This document shows, piece after piece, positions 37,701-48,167 of a stretch of DNA of 64,000 nucleotides. The DNA lies in assembly GCF_001949145.1 (NCBI RefSeq), contig NW_019091381.1, positions 18,680 through 82,679 of the forward strand. Direction: 5' to 3'. The notes under the pieces were generated by a model. It made no database searches, had not been told where the DNA came from, and saw only the letters and a list, made by a program, of their open reading frames with translations. The position numbers and the translations under genes were made by a program. The first letter of the stretch is position 1; every line of letters starts with the position of its first letter. Source of the stretch: Acanthaster planci. Its lineage: Eukaryota > Echinodermata > Asteroidea > Valvatida > Acanthasteridae.

Positions 37701-40700
37701 TCAATCAACATTAACCCTAACAGTCCTCAATCCTCCAACAGGTGAAGGATTGAGGACTGTTAGGGTTAGAGTGTAAACTATGAATGATCAAATGGATTGA
37801 ATTAAACTTTACAGTTATACCCACAATGAATGTGTTTAAATGAACAAAAAGTTTCCAAAGAATGGCTTGGGCCAGCATTAGTTAGGTTTAAAAACTTCAA
37901 CCTCAATGCACTCAATTTGAAGAGGTTACAGAGAGGAGAAACACAGATTCAAAAAATCTTTACAGAAACAGCTTACTGCAGCATGTGTTTAGTTTTGCGT
38001 GTTGGATCATCATAATTGACATTCTTGAAGTCTGCTACATCTTTCTCCAAGGACAGGAGTTGTTGCTGGAGTCTGTTCCTCAGTGCTGGAAGAGTATCCT
38101 TGATGTGATTGGTCAGTTGCTGCAAGGAGAAAACATCTTGATCAGAACACAGTAATTGCTTTTATAATCTCTCATTTAAAATGGGGAAGTGCTGAAATAA
38201 GTGCGGACTTGAATAAAAACTTACAGGAGGTAACCAACACATGTACATCATGTGTGAACTTGAAAATTAACAGCATGATTTGTCAAAAAAAAAATTAACT
38301 AAACAAACATTCCTATGAGCGATGTTCGCCAGCCTGGATGCTTGCATTCAATGCTTCAACTCTCAAATTTGAAATTAACGGGTGGCAATCTCCCATTTGA
38401 AGCAACATCTACATGTACATGGTATGAGGCTACTCTCTCACCTGATTGAGTACTTTCTGCAGAAATGGTGTCCCCATCTTATCAGCCATGTGACGGTATG
38501 AAGAATGGCTCAAGAAGAATTTACGCTCAGCAGCCAAGGCTGCTTTGATGTCTTTCTTGCCATCAATGTCTCGCTGACTTCTGTTGACTACACCGATGTA
38601 GCCTGTAACAATTGTCATCAAGTCAATGGGAGCAACAAAGAATACTATACATGTATATAGTTCTATTCACTAGATTTCTTTTTTAAGATACTGTAGAAAC
38701 ATAGTGCAAAAGAAACAAAAGTAGAAAATACAGGACTATGTTATAGTCATAAGCAATTGTCCTTCTCAATAACAAGAAATAAAAATGTCTTTAATGCCTT
38801 CAGTAAAAAAGTCTTCAGAAACAAAACAAAGGCATGACTTGGACAGAAAAAAATAAAGTAAGCATGTACTGGTATATAAGGCTCTTTCATTGCTTTTAAC
38901 AGGGGAAACTTGTGTAAAGTTACATGTATATCTCAAACTACATGTAAATTAATCCAAAAACAAAAAAACCGAACACACAATTAGAGCTGCAGCCGAACCA
39001 CCGAACTGAAACAAAAATCATCAAACATGGCACTTTCGAACTGAACCGAACAGAATTGGTTCATTCAGATGTTCGACTTTAATATGGCATGGCACTGATA
39101 GCAAACAGAATGCACACAAGAAAACATGACAAAAAAGCAAATGCAACAAAAACTGGATAATGAGTTAGACCGCAAACCTCGGCACATTTGTGTGTACACA
39201 TGTACTTTACATCTACAGTTGACTTACGATAGCCCTGCATCACACGCTGGTTATAAAATGCATGTGGTGAGAATTCACTAATAATCAACCGGGAACATGC
39301 AAGGTACGGCATTTACGCTGCTTAAGAATGCTAAATTCTCATTACATCCAATTAAGCTTATGTATATTCAGATAGCCAGTCTCCAATAGCTACGTCCTTA
39401 CATTCCATATTAGGCCAATCATGTCATAAATGGCCATACAAAACGAATTTTTATTCGATGCTGATTGTAATGATCGATCAAAGACAACTCTGGAGAAAAG
39501 GCCAATTTTGCTGGGCAGAGCAGTGATTCAGTGCGAACCAGATTTGGAGCTCACGGTGGCCAAATAAACTTACCTTTCATTTGCTCAAGTCATTGTATGT
39601 ATACGTTGTGATAGAATTTTGCCAGATGTTGTTCAAAAATCTCAAATAACAAAATGACGATCAGTTCGAAACAAGACTGATGGAAAATCGCCCCTTTTCC
39701 CATGTGGGTGCCGTCCTGGAAAAGAATGCTGACTTGACACCAAGGTTCTTTGAATATATCGAATGCCATAGTTTGGTAGTTGAATCCATTTCATTACAAA
39801 TAATTAAAACACAATTTGCTCAAAATCTAATTTGATCTTGTATCCTGTAAAGTAGGGAACTCCTATTTGAGCATGCTGTTTTTTCTGTTATATGCTACAA
39901 TCGTTCTGTTAAGTCAAGCGTGATCCAAACACAACCGATTTTGGTAGGCGGAACACAGTCAGAAAATGCCTCTGATAGTAACATTCTATGGAATTGCACC
40001 TCCTAAATAAATTTTGGTGAAACAGTTTACAAAAAAATATGTTGCTCGTGGATGAGGGATGAAGAAGAAGATTTGCTGCTTGTATTCATGTACTTCATAC
40101 ACGGAAGTACTATGGTATATTTGTAGTTAGCTCTCCAATGTCTCCAATGTGCATTGACAGATCATTGTACATGTACATGTGTGTACATGTCCAAACCCGA
40201 ACCGAACTGAAGTTCCACGAAAAATTTCCGAACTGTATCTGAAACCAAACCCAAACCGAACCTTGGCACTTACTTGCAGCCCTACACAATATTACTGGTC
40301 TTTACCTCTCCTGAGTGGAAGGAGTTTATTCTCCAAGATGTTCCTAGCATCAGTTCCATCATCCATCAAGTCCAGCTTAGTAATCACTCCAATTGTGCGT
40401 GCACCTACAAGGGAATCATGTCAATTTAAAGAAGTGAATCACTGTCAATTTGGAAACATCTTAAGTCCTGGAGAATTAATTAATTGCAAACAATAACTCA
40501 CAACAGATAACAAGAGCTAGTGTGTGAGAAGAAAAAACTGCACTTAGAATTTGCTGATGTACAAATGCTGTGATTAACTTACTATTGATTACTTGCTTTC
40601 ATTTAAAAGTGTTAATGGATTCACTGTTTTGACATGTATAAGTGGAAATGAAATGAACTGACAATTCCTGCAACCAGTAGTTTCTGAAGATTCTGCAGTC

Positions 40701-43700
40701 TCTAAATCCCTCCAAGGACCTCAAAAGTACAGTAATTTGTAAAACTACATTTAAGTATACATGTAGCAGGTGATATACCGTACAACAGAAGTGTAGCCTT
40801 TTATAGGCACTTCTGGAAACCATCACGTGTTCATGAAGTGGAATTGTGTACATGTGGATGGAGAATTTTGGATGAGTAGGGTAAGCCTCTAATCCAAGTA
40901 GCCATTGACAAGAGCGAACATTGGTACATGTACAATGTAGGTACAAACTTGGGAGAGATAAAGAAGTACATGAAGACTGGATGGAAATAGCATATTGATG
41001 AAGTACATGTAGTTTCCAATGTTTACCTGATGGATCAACCTCCTTAGCAACTTTGAGGGCATCTGAATTTGCCAAGTCTGAGTTGGCTGGAGAAACAGCT
41101 AAAATGAGACAGTTCTCCTTTGAGACGAATTCCATAACCATGCTTCGAATCTGTATCTCAATATCTGCAGGCTGATCACCAACTGGAACCTTTGTCATTC
41201 CAGGCAGATCAATCAGAGTCAAGTTCAGAACTGAAAAAGAAATTACAAATGCAGAAAAGAAGAACTGATTATGATAAACTTAAAAAAATTTAAAAGGCCT
41301 TATAAAACTAATAATGAAGACCATATACAGTTATACATGTACGTGGGACATACAGTAGGTAATAACCAGCAAAGAAATACATGTATCAGTGTTGTTACAG
41401 TAACATGCAATGTTCATATACATTAACATGCATTAACCTTTGACCCATGTATTGCAAAAATGGCAAGTATAAGAGAACCCAAATGTTTAAATTTGAAATG
41501 GGATACAAAATGTTTAAATTTGAAAAGGGAAATAGTTTATCTAGAATGACGATATTGTACGACAAACACTCCCACTGCAACCCTTGTCCCAAGTAAAAAG
41601 TTCACACACAGATGTGGTAGGTTAAGAAAACACAAGCTTTTGTCACCCTAGCAGTTGTCAATCTCCCAAATATCATGATTTTTCACACAAGTTGTGGGCT
41701 TACAATACATGTACCGGTATATGAACAAGAACACGCATCATGGTTCGTTCAATTTGATCTTTCAATTCAGGGGCCAGTGCTACGCAGAAGTCATACATAA
41801 TGTAAGTATTTACAATATTTAATCCTCTAAACAGATGAAATCTTTTATCACTGACCATGAGGTGAGAAAACTCTTAGATTGATGGGTATCGGTGAAATGC
41901 CTTTGTTGCTGCCAGTGATACGATCCGTCTCTGCTTCAATCTCCTTCCGTATCTCATCAAAGTCAGTAAACTTCTTTCCTCGGCAATGAAGAAATTCTCC
42001 ATACTCTGATGGATCCAATGCGACATTTGGTTTAAATACTCGGCTTATACAGATAAACAATTGCATAGAATGAGCAAATATAAACATAAACAATTAAACA
42101 CATCTATATCTATTTTCTTTTTGTCTCCAACTATACATGTTGCACATGTTGTACAATAAATGTACATGTACCCCTCTGCCATGAGAAAACATACAAGTAC
42201 ATGTACATGTACATGTCCTTTGAAAGGTCCGTACATTCAATTTTTTAAATTAAGCAATGCATGTGCCTGTACACGTACATGTAACTCAAATCCTAAAATG
42301 ACTTTTGTCGAAAGTAACAGAATGTAGGAATTCATCAACGTATAATGCATATAGCCCATTTTAGTTCTCCATGCCAAGCATGCATACATGTACACGCATC
42401 TGTATGTACATGTGCATGTATGTAAATGCGAATTACATACATGTACAACAATGCTGGTACTGATTTCCTTTATTTTGGTCAATGTCGGCTGCTATAGGCA
42501 TTTATGTTCCTGATGACTATAGCACACAATACATGTACATGCAATTAATGTACATGTGGGTGTACCAGTACATGCACATGTACTTGTTATCACGTACCGC
42601 TACATGTGTGACCAATTTTAATGGAAAAAAGTAAATAAGTGTAGAGTACCTATTTCCAAATGTACATGTACCTACATGTACATGTAGGTTGATTTTGCTA
42701 ATACAACTACGTGTACATGGACATTTACAGTGTATGATTTTTCTCCTCTCCATTTTGACTTTTTAAAGACATAACCTACCAGCCAAACCAGGAAGTGCAT
42801 AAATTGACCAGTACATACATGTACAGTATGTACATTATAAGCTGCTGTCACCAACATTTACAATGTACATATGGTAAATGTACATGTATTTATTTCCAAC
42901 TTCATCAGTCATCATATAGCATATGTAAATGCATGCACCTGCCTACAGCACATGTGGGGTATATGTACCATTATGTCCAAAAGCATAATTCTGAACACTG
43001 CAAAGGGTGAACACATCAACACGTATGTACATGTATGTACATGATGTATACAAAGAGCTACAAGACATCCCCCTAAAATTTTTTTTACCAATATCAACTT
43101 CCTCAAGCAAAAAAGTGAAACAGCAAAACAGTTACAGGTAGATGTACATGTACTTAATTCAGCCCTACCCAAACAGTTGGCTGGATTCTCTCTTTCACTC
43201 ACACGGAAGTTACGTTTGAAATGTCAAACCAGGAAGCCAAACTCGGTTCACACACAAATAACAATAAACAGATCTACACCTGCACATACATGTACCTGCT
43301 TTAGATTGGTTTAGCTGAAGGATGAGTGGTCTCCTGGTTACAATGCCAGACCCTCTGGGGAGAAAATCCCTGCAAACATACATGTAAAGGAAACCAATAA
43401 GTCCACAGTTTCAATGTTACTTCTACTTCAGTCCGGAGAAACATAAAACATTACACGTAGAGGTACTAAATCATGTGAGGTCTTCTAGAATGTACAATAG
43501 AAGACCTCATTCTTCATGACCTGGAATAACACTCTATTCCATGTCAACAAACAATCTTTCATCCAATAGAAACCTCCATTTCAGGGATATTTCATTTTCT
43601 TCTGATACACGGCTTTGGAGGATTTTTAAAAGCCAATTACTCAACACCGTACTAATGAAATGTACTTAAGTGCCCAGATTGCAAAGGTTAGTTTGGGATT

Positions 43701-46249
43701 TAAACACAAGTAGTAAGAACAAACAAGTACCTGTACTGTACAGGTGTCCCAAAAGTAAGTATAGCATGAATATACATGTACCTGTATGTATGTACAAATT
43801 AAGAGTCATCAGGTAGGCCTACTCCATGACATTGCTTACCAAAATCCCCCTAAAATTACCAGGCTTCCTCTTTATAGTTGTCATGACACTCAAAAATTGT
43901 GACAGTCCAATACAGAATTGACCTTTCCCAATTTGTCAGTTACATTCCTTACAAAAACAACAACATGGAAACTGTTTGTCTAAAGTTTTTCACGTTCTAC
44001 ATCCATTTTATATGTATCATGTAACAATTTTTCACAAGCTGCACTGATGTGATTCTACTGGGCGGGTCAATTGTTTCGTTTATCTGCAAAATACCCCACC
44101 AAAATAGAAAGATGGGAGAAGTACATGTAGGGTTAATTTATCTACATGTAGAACTGATATACACGTACCGGTACATGATACACACGAGTACAATTATGTG
44201 TGCTTGTTCTTTTCTAGCAAAGGCTAAAACTGGCTTTCCACTCCCAGTACATTTTTTTTTAACTGACATCCCTTGGAGCTATCTGCAGTCATATTTCTCT
44301 GTACGCCTACCCTACACCTTGGAAAGAAAAAATGCGCATTCTCTGTTGAAAATTCCCCCAAAACATGTATAAGGAGTTGATGAAACATATATGAAACGGT
44401 GTTTATTTGGAAGCTTAGAATTTCAGCAAGAAAAGGAAGTTGTTTTTTGTAAAACATCAATGTTGAACTGGTGCCAAACAGCAGGTTGTGTATTCGGGTG
44501 CTGTTGTGCAACTGTGGTGTATGCTTGTGCATCAGATTGATGGATGGTGCACAGGGAGCATGATGCAATTAACAAGTGCATAAATCACACGTTGTTTCAA
44601 TCAAATGTTATCAAAAGACCCTGTCAAACACGAATAGACTTAATATGACACCTGACAGACTTGGTCTCCTACATTGTATTTTGTAAGATAACAAAACATC
44701 ACATCAAAACTATGCTTCAATGATCTTTCACACATCACTAAAAATTTCAAGCCCAACTCAACTGTCCTGTTACTGTATACATACTGACTCCCTATAATTA
44801 AATAGGCTAGGTCTTAATGAATAAATCAATAAACATGTAACGTACATGTACATGTACCATGTACTGGTATGATACAACTTACAAGGTAAGATCTCCACAA
44901 AAGGAAAACGCATTGTCCCAGAGGGACTTACATGTTAGCCCTAAGAAAGCAACAAGACATAAAAAAGTACTTCTTCTAGGCTAAGGAATTATTAGTATGT
45001 TATGGTTAACCCAGAGATGAGCCTACACATTTTACTTGGTTAATTTGACTTTTCAGTACATTATCACAATCTAATGGATAGTAACCACTCAAAGTGAAAA
45101 TTAGTGATGTCCGTACATGTATATGCATACCGGTAGAGGAAGGACACAGAAGGAGTTTGAACTGCCAGGGCTGTAACATCTGGCCAATTACCGCTTCCTG
45201 GCATGCAAGGTATGTCCATAGTCGGAGCGCAGCGAATGCTTGCTACGCACCATCTGTTTCACAACCACGAAATCCCTTTGTACCCCATGGTCGCCGCCAC
45301 GATTTGTCGTTAGTAATCTGCATCCTTAAATCTTTGTGTTCTGAGGTATAGGAAATTGAATATTCATCCCTTTGTTGGTGCTTATTATGATCTCATGACA
45401 TCAAATTTCATGTTGGCACAGTTGCTTGCATTACGCTGTGTGCCCAAATCTATATGTGCAGTCATTGCTCTTAATGAACTCTTTCTTGTGGAGTTATTTT
45501 GGGAATAAACTGGCATAGCCCAGTCGTTTACAAAATTTTGTGTTTTGTTTGAATCATTTTTATTATGCCATGGTGTTTGTCCAAAAGCGTATTTTATGAG
45601 ATTTCACGATCACTCCCTTTGATGAAATAGCCCATTTTGTTGCTAATGAACTAAGCTTTCCAGTAGTAGTGAACATTTTGTTGGCCAGCCTTAGCCAAAT
45701 TCGTACCAAGTCTTTGAACACTGGTGTATTGGATGGAGGAGAATAAAATTACAAACTTTGCATGGATAATGGAACAGCGTGTCAAAATTTCAAAAGTTTA
45801 TTTATGATGGCAAAAGTAGGTCTAATATCAGGAATTTTTTTTTAATTTCCTGATCACACCAATAATTTGTGTTTAATTGCCAGCAACAAACTACAAGTAT
45901 TGCTAGGACAGGCCCCGCTTGTCCGGCTAGTAAATGCAGGCAGTAATCAGGCATTTTTCGTCTGACTCGGCGGCGAACATCATTGAACTCTTTGAAGTGC
46001 CTGGGTTGCAATTCCTTCTGTGTCCTTCCTCTATGGTATTTGGAACATTAACTCTAGCATGTCTAGTAAAAGCTGCTGATGGGCCTACCTGCCAACGAAA
46101 TTTTCAAGGACAGAGCTTTTGCCTGCGCTCTGGCCACCAACAACAGCGATTTGTGGCAAATCCAAGGAACTGCTGAGACCGATGGAAGCAAATGCATCTT
46201 GCAGCTTATTCACAATGGGTATGAGTTCTTCCATTCCATAATTACCCAT
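25727..46249 (-). CDS. Dynamin, classical type (large GTPase)
   Basis: This is a membrane-fission GTPase that polymerises on the necks of clathrin-coated pits. Nineteen exons are used per transcript, with one slot filled by either of two alternatives. They give 2532 nt (843 residues) or 2544 nt (847 residues), and all phases close. GTPase domain, about residues 1-300: GGQSAGKSS (P-loop), IVTRRP (switch 1), DLPG (switch 2) and TKLD. Stalk: about 310-495. PH domain: about 520-625, with [21 protein letters not shown]: about 650-745. Proline-rich tail: about 755-843, with many PSRP/PARP SH3 ligands, ending [10 protein letters not shown]-terminus [20 protein letters not shown] matches classical dynamins, as do several exon sizes known from vertebrates (161, 74, 204, 139 nt). 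Mutually exclusive linker exons precede the PH domain. Introns hold several transposons. Confidence 0.97.
25872..27948. mobile_element. Outer Tc1/pogo-like non-autonomous element
   Basis: The left end is TA-CAGTCGACTCTTGG and the right end CCGAGAGTCGACTA-TA, with TA at both edges as expected for Tc1/mariner-superfamily target duplication. Subterminal sequence contains CTCGTATTA and CTCGTCTTA blocks at both ends. A younger element of related ends sits inside it. It lies in the last dynamin intron and contains no recognisable transposase. Confidence 0.6.
26957..27760. mobile_element. Inner Tc1/pogo-like MITE (804 bp), nested
   Basis: The terminal inverted repeats are CAGTCGACTCCCGTT and AACGGGAGTCGACTG, flanked by TA on both sides (26955-26956 and 27761-27762). 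Next to the left end are ATAACGATAACCCGGAT and CAACGAGC, a style seen in pogo/Tigger-type elements. ORFs inside are short and unrecognised, so the element is non-autonomous. Confidence 0.75.
28217..28384 (-). CDS. Dynamin exon 18 (proline-rich domain)
   Basis: Encodes [20 protein letters not shown] and [20 protein letters not shown], then [15 protein letters not shown]. These are dense SH3-ligand motifs. 168 nt. Confidence 0.93.
28430..29311. mobile_element. PIF/Harbinger-like MITE (882 bp)
   Basis: GGCGCCAAGTCAAAATAGAA at the left end is matched by the inverse of the right end (GGCACCAAGTCAAAATAGAA), and pairing continues through ACGGTT and GGGAAA. The flanks are TTA on both sides (28427-28429, 29312-29314), the 3-bp duplication typical of this superfamily. 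It lies in the intron between dynamin exons 17 and 18. Confidence 0.7.
29322..29594. repeat. Tandem repeat, period 80-82 bp, about 3.4 copies
   Basis: Copies begin at 29322, 29402, 29483 and 29565 with TACTACRGAYCATGGAARCT. The last copy ends at the single N (29595), which suggests the true array may be longer. Confidence 0.8.
29725..29900 (-). CDS. Dynamin exon 17 (GED end)
   Basis: Encodes [35 protein letters not shown] and [17 protein letters not shown]; 176 nt, phase 2 out. Confidence 0.95.
30213..30269 (-). CDS. Dynamin exon 16 (GED)
   Basis: Encodes [19 protein letters not shown]; 57 nt, phase 0 on both sides. Confidence 0.95.
30661..30810 (-). CDS. Dynamin exon 15 (GED start)
   Basis: Encodes [20 protein letters not shown] and [20 protein letters not shown], ending TIND; 150 nt. 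Confidence 0.95.
31130..31265 (-). CDS. Dynamin exon 14 (PH domain, end)
   Basis: Encodes [35 protein letters not shown] and [10 protein letters not shown]; 136 nt. Confidence 0.95.
31459..31870. mobile_element. Composite MITE: long inverted repeats, tRNA-like core, 20-bp tandem repeats
   Basis: Arms of about 90 bp are inverted copies. The left arm runs GTTGGGAGACGTTACTTTAT, GGGTTTTGCCCTTACCCA, CACTGTATGCTCAGTGCTTG, TCTGAGAGCTTGC; the right arm is its complement. Inside are a minus-strand tRNA-like segment (31571-31640) and three copies of GTATTTTGCGTTGGGGAGAT (31704-31763). Related sequence also abuts the left arm. The element lies in the intron between dynamin exons 13 and 14. Confidence 0.7.
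31571..31640 (-). repeat. tRNA-derived sequence inside the MITE
   Basis: On the minus strand there is an A box in TGGTCCAGTGGTTAAGACG and a B box and T-arm GTGGGTTCGAGTCCCAC with a perfect 5-bp T stem. The acceptor ends do not pair, so it is a tRNA-derived SINE head rather than a functional tRNA gene. Confidence 0.65.
32144..32253 (-). CDS. Dynamin exon 13 (PH domain, middle)
   Basis: Encodes [20 protein letters not shown] and [16 protein letters not shown]; 110 nt, phase 2 out. Confidence 0.95.
32851..32964 (-). CDS. Dynamin exon 12 (PH domain, first part)
   Basis: Encodes [20 protein letters not shown] and [18 protein letters not shown]; 114 nt, phase 0 on both sides. Confidence 0.95.
33218..33298. 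repeat. Tandem repeat, period 26 bp, three copies
   Basis: TTAAGTAAACATGCACACTC recurs at 33218, 33244 and 33270, with small variation, in a dynamin intron. Confidence 0.75.
34716..34788 (-). CDS. Dynamin exon 11b, alternative stalk-PH linker
   Basis: Seventy-three nt. It also completes Asn with its first base and encodes [20 protein letters not shown] then VTNQ, ending in phase 0 at CAG|GTATTT. Using both 11a and 11b, or neither, would shift the frame. Confidence 0.8.
35232..35292 (-). CDS. Dynamin exon 11a, alternative stalk-PH linker
   Basis: Sixty-one nt. It completes Asn with its first base and encodes [20 protein letters not shown], ending in phase 0 at CAG|GTAACA. It resembles the linker of fly and vertebrate dynamins (NAQ..., ...GNQ). 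Confidence 0.9.
35688..35845 (-). CDS. Dynamin exon 10 (end of stalk)
   Basis: Encodes [20 protein letters not shown] to [14 protein letters not shown]; 158 nt, phase 2 out (AA|GTAAGT). Confidence 0.95.
35974..36112 (-). CDS. Dynamin exon 9 (stalk)
   Basis: Encodes [20 protein letters not shown] to [10 protein letters not shown]. It is 139 nt, corresponding in size and content to vertebrate exon 10, which exists there as alternative 10a/10b. No second copy was seen here. Confidence 0.95.
37046..37249 (-). CDS. Dynamin exon 8 (stalk)
   Basis: Encodes [36 protein letters not shown] and AIKNIRGV; 204 nt. Confidence 0.95.
37712..37768. repeat. Short hairpin repeat, copy 2
   Basis: TAACCCTAACAGTCCTCAAT plus CCT pairs perfectly with AGGATTGAGGACTGTTAGGG plus TTA. 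The 11-base loop (CCAACAGGTGA) is the reverse complement of the loop of copy 1 at 22967-23029. Confidence 0.75.
37977..38119 (-). CDS. Dynamin exon 7 (start of stalk)
   Basis: Encodes [20 protein letters not shown] onward; 143 nt, phase 2 out at CA|GTAAGC. Confidence 0.95.
38442..38602 (-). CDS. Dynamin exon 6
   Basis: Encodes [20 protein letters not shown] to [11 protein letters not shown]; 161 nt, phase 0 out. Confidence 0.95.
38982..40284. mobile_element. hAT-like non-autonomous element (about 1.3 kb)
   Basis: The left end is TAGAGCTGCAGCCGAACC. The reverse complement of the right end is TAGGGCTGCAAGTAAG, the YAGNGCTGCAA-style end of hAT elements. ACACAAT directly precedes the left end and recurs at the right end (imperfect 7-8 bp duplication). 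Subterminal CCGAAC motifs are repeated at both ends. It lies in the intron between dynamin exons 5 and 6. Confidence 0.55.
40306..40404 (-). CDS. Dynamin exon 5 (G4 motif)
   Basis: Encodes [20 protein letters not shown] and [13 protein letters not shown]; 99 nt. Confidence 0.95.
41027..41230 (-). CDS. Dynamin exon 4 (switch 2)
   Basis: Encodes [20 protein letters not shown] and [20 protein letters not shown]. It is 204 nt, phase 1 out. Confidence 0.95.
41856..42005 (-). CDS. Dynamin exon 3
   Basis: Encodes [20 protein letters not shown] to [10 protein letters not shown], 150 nt from acceptor ATCAG. A second in-frame acceptor at 42038 would add 11 residues ([11 protein letters not shown]). 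Confidence 0.85.
43296..43369 (-). CDS. Dynamin exon 2 (switch 1)
   Basis: Encodes [20 protein letters not shown] and QSKA. It is 74 nt, phase 1 out at CAG|GTACAT. Confidence 0.95.
46089..46249 (-). CDS. Dynamin exon 1 (start, P-loop)
   Basis: Starts [13 protein letters not shown] and carries [20 protein letters not shown]. It is 161 nt, phase 2 out, donor AG|GTAGGC. Confidence 0.95.
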
Positions 46250-46440
46250 CTTAGGTTCACGAAGAATTCACTGATTATAAAGAAATGGCTGTTCTTTGCT
46301 TGATTTCAAACCCCCTGACTTCTCCAGAATCACGGACGAACGGGCCTCCACGAAGAAAATGGATATGGCCTCCCACTTCCTGCGTCTGCGCAGACTGCTG
46401 AAGATGTACGTGTACTAGCTCAACGTAGTAAAATACGTAA
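46250..46440 (-). promoter_or_regulatory. Dynamin 5' UTR and proximal promoter
   Basis: Upstream of the dynamin ATG are ACTTCCTG (ETS-like, about 46375) and CTGCGCAGAC (NRF-1-like half-site, about 46385). No TATA box is evident. Inferred from position. Confidence 0.35.
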
Positions 46441-46813
46441 GATAATACGAGGAACTAGACAAGTTCAACGGTGACGTCATATTTCAATAGTTAATCGACT
46501 ACTGTTTTGTAGGCTGCATCCTTATCTGTAGTGTAGAGGTCTACTCCATTTGAAACGCATAGACGCGCAGACCCAGCTGTAGCCCTTGGAGCCCGTTTTG
46601 GACACAGCCATATTTACAGTACGAATGATGTAAGCGTTTTGCTTCAATCATATCTATATTTGGGATTGCAATCATTTTATTTCTCAGGAAATGTGACTAA
46701 TGATACACATTTCGTAGAGGAGAGACACAGGTCAAAATATAAAAGTCGGTTTTTTTTAATCATGTATTTAAACGAGAGGTATTAATTTTTCTATATTTCA
46801 TTCTGGTTTATTT

Positions 46814-46890
46814 GACTTAAACAGGATTTCCTAAATTAGAAGTCACAGACTTAAACAGGATTTCCTAAATTAGAAGTCACAGGCTTAAAC
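46814..46890. repeat. 34-bp direct duplication
   Basis: GACTTAAACAGGATTTCCTA plus AATTAGAAGTCACA occurs twice head to tail, followed by a partial third copy (GGCTTAAAC). Confidence 0.85.
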
Positions 46891-47406
46891 ATTTTGGTTC
46901 ACAATAACATATACGCAGATTAAAAAAAAGCAACAACACTAATTGAATTATTTTTTAATACTGAAGAACAAGAATGACACAGTGAAAGTGGAGTGACTAC
47001 AGACCGTAAGTCCTCCTCACTGGCACTCTATGCCCCGTCCAAGCCCCAACCCAGATTTAACTTTAATCCTAATGTAGAGTTTAATCCAAGTGTAGCTTTT
47101 TCTAGAAAATTTGTTTGATTATTGATGCATAATAATTAATTTAATATTTAGTGCACAATTAACAATTTAACTTTTGATTTAATTAAACAGTTTACCTTAA
47201 ACTAATGTTCGGGAAGCTATTTAACAGTTGATGATCCCACAAAATGGAACTCCGATCCCCCCCCCCCATCCTCGGTCTTTGATGCTACAAGCCCCCGACG
47301 CCTCACAAGGGTGAACTCAGACGGTATTCTAAGAATTATTTAGCCACTTTCAAGGGAGCATCCCTGGGGGCAACGGAGGCCATGTCCCCCCCCCCCCCAT
47401 GGTGTT

Positions 47407-47432
47407 CGTCTCGTCTCGTCTCGTCTCGTCTT
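47407..47432 (+). repeat. GTCTC pentanucleotide microsatellite
   Basis: CGTCTCGTCTCGTCTCGTCT with one change to CTTGTC; about five units. Confidence 0.85.
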
Positions 47433-47744
47433 GTCTTTAACAAAGTGAAGTGTCTTAAATGGAGGTTGTTTTTTTATGGACAGACCCATTTTGTTCAGGA
47501 AACTGTTTCAGTGAGCAGCTGCTAAATTGTGACTGGGGAGTGGTGCACTGAGTTGCAAAGAGTGCACCGGAGACGCCGTTTACTTGTTCCCCCCCCCAAA
47601 AAAAAATGGGGTCTGGATCCGGCCTTGACCATTATTTCGTGCATAATAAGGAGAGCTTCAAGTTGCTACTTTGCGGCAACTCTGACTCGTGCTCCGGGAA
47701 AAGATGACAGAGGGCGCGATTCCCTAACTGTTAACAAGATGGCT

Positions 47745-48167
47745 GAGTTCGGGCGGCTTGTTCTCGTTTGTTCACGAACTGCTCGATTTGCTGTTCGTGG
47801 GTCGGTCGCTCAAACGCCGGGAAAGTACAACCGGTTAATAACGCTAGTATTTATTTGTGGCTAGCAACATGGCAGCGTCTTTGTGCATTCTTCGGTACTT
47901 AATGTTGGATAACTGGGCTAACTTCTTTTCCATTAAAAAAAAATTCATTTCTGTCAAAACTTTCCATTGTCCGAGTAAAGCCATATCGGTACTTTGGCGG
48001 CTGTTCAAAAATCAAATCTCACGAGCTTTTCCGTGTGTTCGTGTGAAATCCTGACGAGGAGGTGGTGTGTGAACCTGTTCCGAGAACAGTGTTCTTTGGT
48101 CTTCAATGTTCCCGCCGTTCGGGCGCGAGAACACGAAATCCATGTGAAGAACGGACCGCCCGAACTC
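47745..48167. repeat. Possible inverted-repeat element with GAGTTCGGGCGG ends
   Basis: GAGTTCGGGCGGCTTGTTCT at 47745 and the inverse GAGTTCGGGCGGTCCGTTCT at 48148-48167 match at 17 of 20 positions. Both flanks are rich in GTTCG/CGAAC words. No target duplication was identified. Confidence 0.35.
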
